A stretch of 64,000 nucleotides of DNA from a virus: the IMG/VR virus record IMGVR_UViG_3300010885_053065, positions 1 to 64,000 of that record; one strand, 5' to 3'. Every line of letters starts with the position of its first letter. Position 1 is the stretch's first letter. Below are positions 59,980-64,000 of the stretch, in pieces. A program made the position numbers and the translations under genes. A model generated the notes under the pieces. It worked only from the letters and a program-made list of their open reading frames with translations. It did not search any database and was not told where the DNA came from.

Positions 59980-60324
59980 ATGCAAGGAAGTCAAGGTTTC
60001 TTTTGTTATTCCAATAAGAAGAAAAAAGTCTTCAAAGGAATAATGAAACAAAAAAGACCGATTGAGTGGATACGAGTTCTAGATTGTCGACCAGAATGCG
60101 GTCTAACACTGGTAACGACACCTTGGGATTTAGGGATCTACTTTCTAGACACACAGTTGTTTAGTTATCCCAGAACCCACTATCAAAAAGAAGTCCTCAA
60201 AAACTTCTGGAGTTTAGAAGGCTCTCAAGTTTCTGAGGAGGATAGACTCTTCCTGCTCTCTTTATATGAAGAACGCCTACCAGCGATTCTAAAATATCGA
60301 GAGTTCTTTAAAATTCCCTTCTAA
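59980..60324 (+). CDS. Hypothetical early protein (114 aa)
   Basis: ATG with AAGGAGGG upstream and promoter P5. 114 aa, with CRPECGLTLVTTPWDLGIYFLDTQLF in the middle. Strong terminator follows: a one-gene early unit. No family recognised. Confidence 0.6.
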   Translation: MQGSQGFFCYSNKKKKVFKGIMKQKRPIEWIRVLDCRPECGLTLVTTPWDLGIYFLDTQLFSYPRTHYQKEVLKNFWSLEGSQVSEEDRLFLLSLYEERLPAILKYREFFKIPF

Positions 60325-60334
60325 CGCTTAATTA

Positions 60335-60366
60335 AGAGAGTCTAGTTATCTAGACTCTCTTTTTGT
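60335..60366 (+). terminator. Rho-independent terminator
   Basis: AGAGAGTCTAG (60335-60345) with CTAGACTCTCT (60350-60360), 4-nt loop, TTTTTG follows. Confidence 0.92.
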
Positions 60367-60397
60367 TACAATATCCCAAATAGCTAGAGGTGTTTAC

Positions 60398-60727
60398 ATG
60401 AAATATAACGAATTAGCTCCGTCAAGATTAAGAACCTATCCCTTTGTCTTTATCTCAAATTGGACTAACGTTGCTACTAGAGAGGTAGCTGAAATCCTTT
60501 GGACAGAGGAAAGGTTAAAGCCTTTTTTAAACTCAATATTTGAGCTATCTTCTCAACTAGATTTTGAGGAGCATCAAGACTGGAAGTTGTCAGTCAAAAG
60601 AATAGAAGCTTACTTACAAACTAACCTACCTGACTATATTGATCTAAAAGGAGAGATAGGTTACAGAGAACTAGCAATATGTTTTACCAAGGATAACCTT
60701 AAATGTTTCCTTGGTATTGGTGCATAG
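60398..60727 (+). CDS. Hypothetical protein (109 aa)
   Basis: 109 aa, helical, acidic; MKYNELAPSRLRTYPFVFISNWT start. RBS-like TAGAGGTG. No family recognised. Confidence 0.5.
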   Translation: MKYNELAPSRLRTYPFVFISNWTNVATREVAEILWTEERLKPFLNSIFELSSQLDFEEHQDWKLSVKRIEAYLQTNLPDYIDLKGEIGYRELAICFTKDNLKCFLGIGA

Positions 60728-60745
60728 ACTATAGCTAGTCTTTAC

Positions 60746-60937
60746 CTACTTTCTGCACCGACTTTGCAGGTATAGGGCTATAATCAGAGTTACTACTAAT
60801 ACGTTACTAGGTTCGGGAACAGCTACCGATACTATATGCGATTGCTGTTTAATCAATTCATTATCCTTAGCATTTTGAGAAAAGTTTAAACCGAACGCTA
60901 AGCTTAATCCAATCAAAGTTAATAGTATAGCTGACAT
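60746..60937 (-). CDS. Tiny PEP-CTERM-like membrane protein (63 aa)
   Basis: 63 aa: an N-terminal hydrophobic segment (ILLTLIGLSLAFGLNF), a short loop, then VPEPS (40-44), a second hydrophobic stretch (NVLVVTLIIALYLQ) and RCRK at the end, the exact order of a PEP-CTERM sorting tail. The start codon overlaps the endolysin stop. Position suggests a holin-like or spanin-like lysis role; the tail suggests an exosortase target. Confidence 0.6.
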   Translation of the reverse strand: MSAILLTLIGLSLAFGLNFSQNAKDNELIKQQSHIVSVAVPEPSNVLVVTLIIALYLQSRCRK

Positions 60938-61665
60938 TATTTTTTAAGAGGTTGCAACCAAGCGTTGACATAAGACTGAGCACCTAAAACTCCATCAATA
61001 TCAAGACAAAACTCCTTCTGAAAGTCGGTAAGAACGTTAGCATCTATTTGGGTAAAAATAGACGTTCCTTCTGGATCTAGTCTTGACCATCCTCTTTCAA
61101 TCATTTGGTTTCTCCACTTGATAACTAGACTAGATTTCTTATTCTTTTCTACTGGTGTACCTATCCAAGGATAAATTTCACCATAGTAATCAACAGCAGG
61201 ATTAAATTTAGGTCTACCATATCCAGCTACTAAATGTTTGGCTCTTTTCTTTCTAGCAACTGTCCCACCATTAGACCAATTGCTATCAGAAGTGTTCCCT
61301 TCAATAGTTAATACAAAGTCATCTAGTACTTGTGTGACTATACCAACATGATCTGATACTCCGTCTCTTTGCCAATCAAAGAAAACAATATCTCCTATCT
61401 TTGGTGTACTTCTATAAAAAGCTCCTTGATTTTTATACCAATTAATCCCACTAGGACAATAAGCAAAGCCAATTTTACCTTTGTCTTGCATCTCGTCTGT
61501 AAAGCCACAGGCATAGAGACAATAAGAAACAAATTGAGCACACCAAGGAACCCCGTTAAAGCCGTACCATTTACCGAAAGGGTTCCTCTTACCTGCTTTT
61601 TCTCGATAGCCAACAAAGATATTAGCAAAATCAACGAAATTATTACTTAAGACCATATTGTGCAC
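60937..61665 (-). CDS. CHAP-type endolysin with peptidoglycan-binding C-terminus
   Basis: 242 aa. N-terminal CHAP/TIGR02594-like amidase: nucleophile in VPWCAQFVSYC, His in GVSDHVGIVT, then IEGNTSDSN. The C-terminal ~60 residues (FTQIDANVLTDFQKEFCLDIDGVLGAQSYVNAW) form a peptidoglycan-binding repeat. Wall cleavage for lysis or entry. Overlaps the next gene by 23 nt. Confidence 0.85.
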   Translation of the reverse strand: MHNMVLSNNFVDFANIFVGYREKAGKRNPFGKWYGFNGVPWCAQFVSYCLYACGFTDEMQDKGKIGFAYCPSGINWYKNQGAFYRSTPKIGDIVFFDWQRDGVSDHVGIVTQVLDDFVLTIEGNTSDSNWSNGGTVARKKRAKHLVAGYGRPKFNPAVDYYGEIYPWIGTPVEKNKKSSLVIKWRNQMIERGWSRLDPEGTSIFTQIDANVLTDFQKEFCLDIDGVLGAQSYVNAWLQPLKK

Positions 61666-62476
61666 CTATTAAACTTAATTGTTCTAATCTCTTAATTAAT
61701 ACAACACAGCCCAACTGAGCATCTATAGCATCAGGATTATAGTGACCGTCTGAAGTGTACTTACCTCCATTATACAGTGACGTACCAGCCCAAAGATAAG
61801 GAGATAGTAAGCCTTTCATCTTATAGCCAAGTCCGTTGTACCCTTCTAGTCGTTTCAAAGCTGAGGGAATAGACCAATCAGTTACTTTATCTAATCCGTC
61901 ATACTGAATAGCGTCTATAGCTGATTCTGTCCAACTATAAGGCGGTTCTCCCTTAACTGGTCTACCTTTTGGCTCATTTTTAGTGCGTTTAGCTAAAGAA
62001 TCACCATTATGAAGGTGTGTCTTAAAGTCACAAGTGGCTTCTCTATAGTGGATACAGAATATTATATGTGATGGTACTTTGGTGGTATTACTAACAAGAT
62101 TATACTTAGAAATATTGTTAACGTATAAGTTTATTGCTGTATTGATTTGGTTTGTTTTATCTGTATCGACAATAGCTTTCTTGTATAGGTCTTGATATTT
62201 AGCTAATTCACTATCTAATCCCACAGGAAGTGCTTTAACTAATCTTTCTAGTACTTCTAGAGATCCTGCTCCGACTATATTCCAATTGGCTTGCATGTAA
62301 TCTTTCTTAAAGCTTCCCCATGCAGCAGCAGTTTTTATACCATATATGCCATCTACTGGTACGGTATAATACCCTAATAGTTTTAATTTAGTTTGTATTT
62401 CTTTTAACAATTCTTTATCTGCTTCAGCAAGAATTATTACAGAATTGTGTTCAATAACTTCCCTGATTGTGGTCAT
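61643..62476 (-). CDS. Lysozyme-like endolysin with N-terminal peptidoglycan-binding domain
   Basis: 277 aa. Residues ~20-75 (LKEIQTKLKLLGYYTVPVDGIYGIKTAAAWGSFKKDY) are a PG_binding_1 domain. The rest, IIFCIHYREATCDFKTHLHNGDSL ... WTESAIDAIQ ... GLLSPYLWAGTSLYNGGKY, is a lysozyme-like fold in many cyanobacterial phages; Glu in HYREAT is the probable catalytic acid. Together with the CHAP enzyme it provides two wall activities. Confidence 0.8.
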   Translation of the reverse strand: MTTIREVIEHNSVIILAEADKELLKEIQTKLKLLGYYTVPVDGIYGIKTAAAWGSFKKDYMQANWNIVGAGSLEVLERLVKALPVGLDSELAKYQDLYKKAIVDTDKTNQINTAINLYVNNISKYNLVSNTTKVPSHIIFCIHYREATCDFKTHLHNGDSLAKRTKNEPKGRPVKGEPPYSWTESAIDAIQYDGLDKVTDWSIPSALKRLEGYNGLGYKMKGLLSPYLWAGTSLYNGGKYTSDGHYNPDAIDAQLGCVVLIKRLEQLSLIGAQYGLK

Positions 62477-62647
62477 ATTTTTAAATAGATAATAATGTTC
62501 TCTGTCTAAATTATATCTAATTGATTTTAAATATTAAAAAAAGACGACTAAAGAGCCGTCTTCAAATAAAAGCTGAAAGGATTTACATACTATAAACAAA
62601 ATAAAGCAATTTGGACAGTAGTAGAGTCTCCGCTAAGGTTAATCCAT

Positions 62648-63690
62648 CTATTTTAACCTATCCACTAAATCACTTTTTAAGAAACTCTTCTCTACAAAGG
62701 CAGGAATTTTACCGGATTTCTTGAGCCTAGTAAATATCTCAATTGCTTTTCTAGAGACTGGAGGTAAACTCTCTTTTTTATCCTCTTCTGGGAAAGGAAG
62801 ATATCTACTTAAATCAAGTTTGACTTTATCGCTAGAACCTCCAAAGCTAGAGAAGCCTAGTTCTAGAAGAATTGACTGCTTAGCAATAGCAATAGATTGG
62901 AAGTTCAATTCAGTCTGTTTCCTTTTAATCTGACCATTCCAAAGTTCTAGAATAAAGTGACAGGACTGAGAAAGAAACCAATCTAATTGTTGTGGAGTGC
63001 ATATTTTCCAGAAGACAAAATCTTGAAAGATTTCTCCCCAATTGATTTCAGACGTTAAGGACTTGGCACGGTTCCTGTAGATATCAATCCAATCTTTCCC
63101 TCACTTTCGGGATTAATAGTAATAAAGTCTTCTTCTTCTTGAGTTTTCCACCCAGTTGACTCACCTTCAAAATAAGCTAGAAACTGCTCAGATAGTGAAG
63201 CAGGAATCTCTAGAGTCCATTCAAGTTTCCAATCTTTTATTAATCTTTGTTGGATAACTGTTGTTACTTGCCTAGCAGCCAAAGAGGTTTCAGTTGATTC
63301 AGCTAAAGCTGCTGTAAAGAAGCTATTTAGTTTCTCTTGTAATTCATCAGGAAGTTTAACCCACTCAGCTTGATTTACAAAGGTCTTTTCGGCATTGGCT
63401 AGACTGCATTGTTTAGCTTCTCCAATAGCAGCAATAAGTTCTTTTCTTCGAGCATCGTTAAAGCGATCATTTCTAAAGCCTAGATTCTCTTTAACAGAAA
63501 GGTCGCCCATTTTAACGAGTTTAATAACTTTTTTACCTTCAAAATCTTCTAAAACATTATTTATTTTCTCAGCAATATTACCTCTCCCTTGACGAATTAG
63601 AAAGAGGAGACTTTGCGCTGTGACTTCTATATAATAAAATTCTTGCTTAGCTGCTTTCTCAATTAGAGAAGTAAAATCAAATCCAGACAT
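62648..63690 (-). CDS. Tail assembly chaperone long form (GT-like), -1 frameshift product
   Basis: 199 zero-frame codons, then a -1 shift at the heptamer G-GGA-AAG (63100-63094) followed by 148 codons (DWIDIYRNRAKSLTSEINW ... KSFLKSDLVDRLK), 347 aa in all. The -1 region from 63093 to 62909 is open, Trp-rich and protein-like but has no start codon. The TTG at 62908 would give an 86-aa stand-alone product but is unlikely to be the real start. GGGAAAG is the same slippery sequence used by lambda for gpG/gpGT. Confidence 0.8.
63055..63690 (-). CDS. Tail assembly chaperone short form (gpG-like)
   Basis: 211 aa zero-frame product (MSGFDFTSLIEKAAKQEFYY). An alpha-helical acidic protein, consistent with tail chaperones that coat the tape measure. 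It shares its first 199 residues with the frameshift product and then ends after the TVPSP tail. No tape-measure gene is present in the window, so it must be elsewhere in the genome. Confidence 0.75.
   Translation of the reverse strand: MSGFDFTSLIEKAAKQEFYYIEVTAQSLLFLIRQGRGNIAEKINNVLEDFEGKKVIKLVKMGDLSVKENLGFRNDRFNDARRKELIAAIGEAKQCSLANAEKTFVNQAEWVKLPDELQEKLNSFFTAALAESTETSLAARQVTTVIQQRLIKDWKLEWTLEIPASLSEQFLAYFEGESTGWKTQEEEDFITINPESEGKIGLISTGTVPSP
63094..63100 (-). other. Programmed -1 frameshift site GGGAAAG
   Basis: Canonical X-XXY-YYZ heptamer in the zero frame (GAG-GGA-AAG). A stop (TGA) in the -1 frame lies just upstream and the zero-frame stop (63057-63055) just downstream, so the shift must occur in this short overlap. 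Confidence 0.8.
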
Positions 63691-63765
63691 ATTGTTAAAT
63701 ACTACAGGTTTACCTATCTATTTTAGCCTAAGCGTATTTGTGGTTTACCAAAAAACCTACTGTAG

Positions 63766-63813
63766 TATAATAGAAAAAGGAAGGTAGCCAAGATTTACAG
63801 TCTACTACCCTCC
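63766..63813 (+). promoter_or_regulatory. TATAAT promoter and hairpin leader L5
   Basis: GTAGTATAATAG box (TATAAT 63766-63771) as in L1 and L2, then GGAAGGTAG pairing with CTACCCTCC (63779-63813, one internal mismatch). Leader of the Rha-type gene. Confidence 0.55.
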
Positions 63814-63840
63814 CCACTCATCCTATCTAGAAAATAAAGA

Positions 63841-64000
63841 TGAATAAATTAAACGTTAACACAGTAAACGAGACTCTTGTTGTAGATTCGAGATTAATTG
63901 CTTCTGAACTTGGAATAGGTCATGAGCCATTTATCAGAACAATTAGAAAATATTCAGACGAAGTAGAACAGTTTGGAATACTCCGTTTTGAAAACGGGAC
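63841..64000 (+). CDS. Rha-type phage regulatory protein (partial)
   Basis: ATG at 63841; the frame is open to the window edge (53 codons). VVDSRLIASELGIGHEPFIRTIRKYSDEVEQFGILRFENG matches the N-terminal domain of the Rha/pRha regulatory family, found with antirepressor domains in temperate phages. Confidence 0.8.

Noticed and set aside
62648-62908. Independent 86-aa gene starting at TTG.
   Set aside because: The coding-like sequence continues upstream without a start and joins the tail chaperone through a GGGAAAG frameshift.

Overview
The window is most of the genome of a tailed, probably temperate, bacteriophage (siphovirus-like) of a cyanobacterium, or a prophage or phage-plasmid form of it. 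It carries terminase subunits, a portal, a MuF-like head protein, a tail-assembly chaperone with a lambda-type frameshift, a tail-tip module like that of gene transfer agents (DUF2163, NlpC/P60, large tip protein), two lysis-type wall enzymes, a tyrosine recombinase and many antirepressor-like regulators. The cyanobacterial link is an inference from AT-rich DNA, a tiny PEP-CTERM protein, antirepressor types typical of cyanobacteria, an integrase with a Y-x-L-R box and a TnpB-derived Cas12 of the cyanobacterial V-U/V-K kind.

Layout. 0-5.2 kb: a partial structural gene, a DHH phosphoesterase and small genes, mostly on the minus strand. 5.3-11.3 kb: an XRE repressor facing a rightward early/replication operon (RHH protein, replisome-organizer-like protein, PAPS-reductase-fold protein, HicA-like, ParB-like). 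11.3-22.9 kb: nucleotide and DNA metabolism (NrdA, NrdB, thymidylate synthase, dTMP kinase, family B polymerase, PD-(D/E)XK nuclease), interrupted at 16.9-19.3 kb by a compact type V CRISPR module. 23-28.7 kb: terminase and antirepressors, one split by a tnpB element. 28.9-34.4 kb: a methyltransferase/strawberry-notch helicase (DarB-like) and a beta clamp. 34.5-38 kb: short genes behind near-identical early promoters. 38-45.3 kb: tail tip. 45.3-53.4 kb: a leftward type IV-B-like CRISPR-Cas operon. 53.5-56.4 kb: antirepressor and integrase. 56.6-64 kb: portal, head, lysis, tail chaperone and a Rha-type regulator.

The outstanding content is two CRISPR-Cas-type systems on one phage. The first has five 36-bp repeats, four spacers, an anti-repeat with 24 of 28 positions complementary to the 3' part of the repeat (a tracrRNA candidate preceded by two similar hairpins), and a 467-aa TnpB-derived Cas12-like nuclease with intact RuvC residues but no zinc ribbon. 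The second is a type IV-B-like operon: csf1, a Cmx6-like cas6, cysH, csf3/cas5, csf2/cas7, a helical protein fused to a terminase-small-subunit-like DNA-binding domain, and a Coq4-like gene. Three degenerate repeats beside csf1 belong to the same family as the type V repeats, so the two systems may share, or once shared, guide RNAs.

Regulation is also visible: a five-member family of TTGACA-N17-TATAAT-like early promoters, some with a shared leader hairpin; structured leaders in front of all five antirepressor-type genes that have an intact 5' end; a ~500-bp element in three copies carrying TGCTCGCAC-type iterons; and two programmed -1 frameshift sites. Gene functions are assigned from motifs read in the translated sequences. 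No database search was possible.
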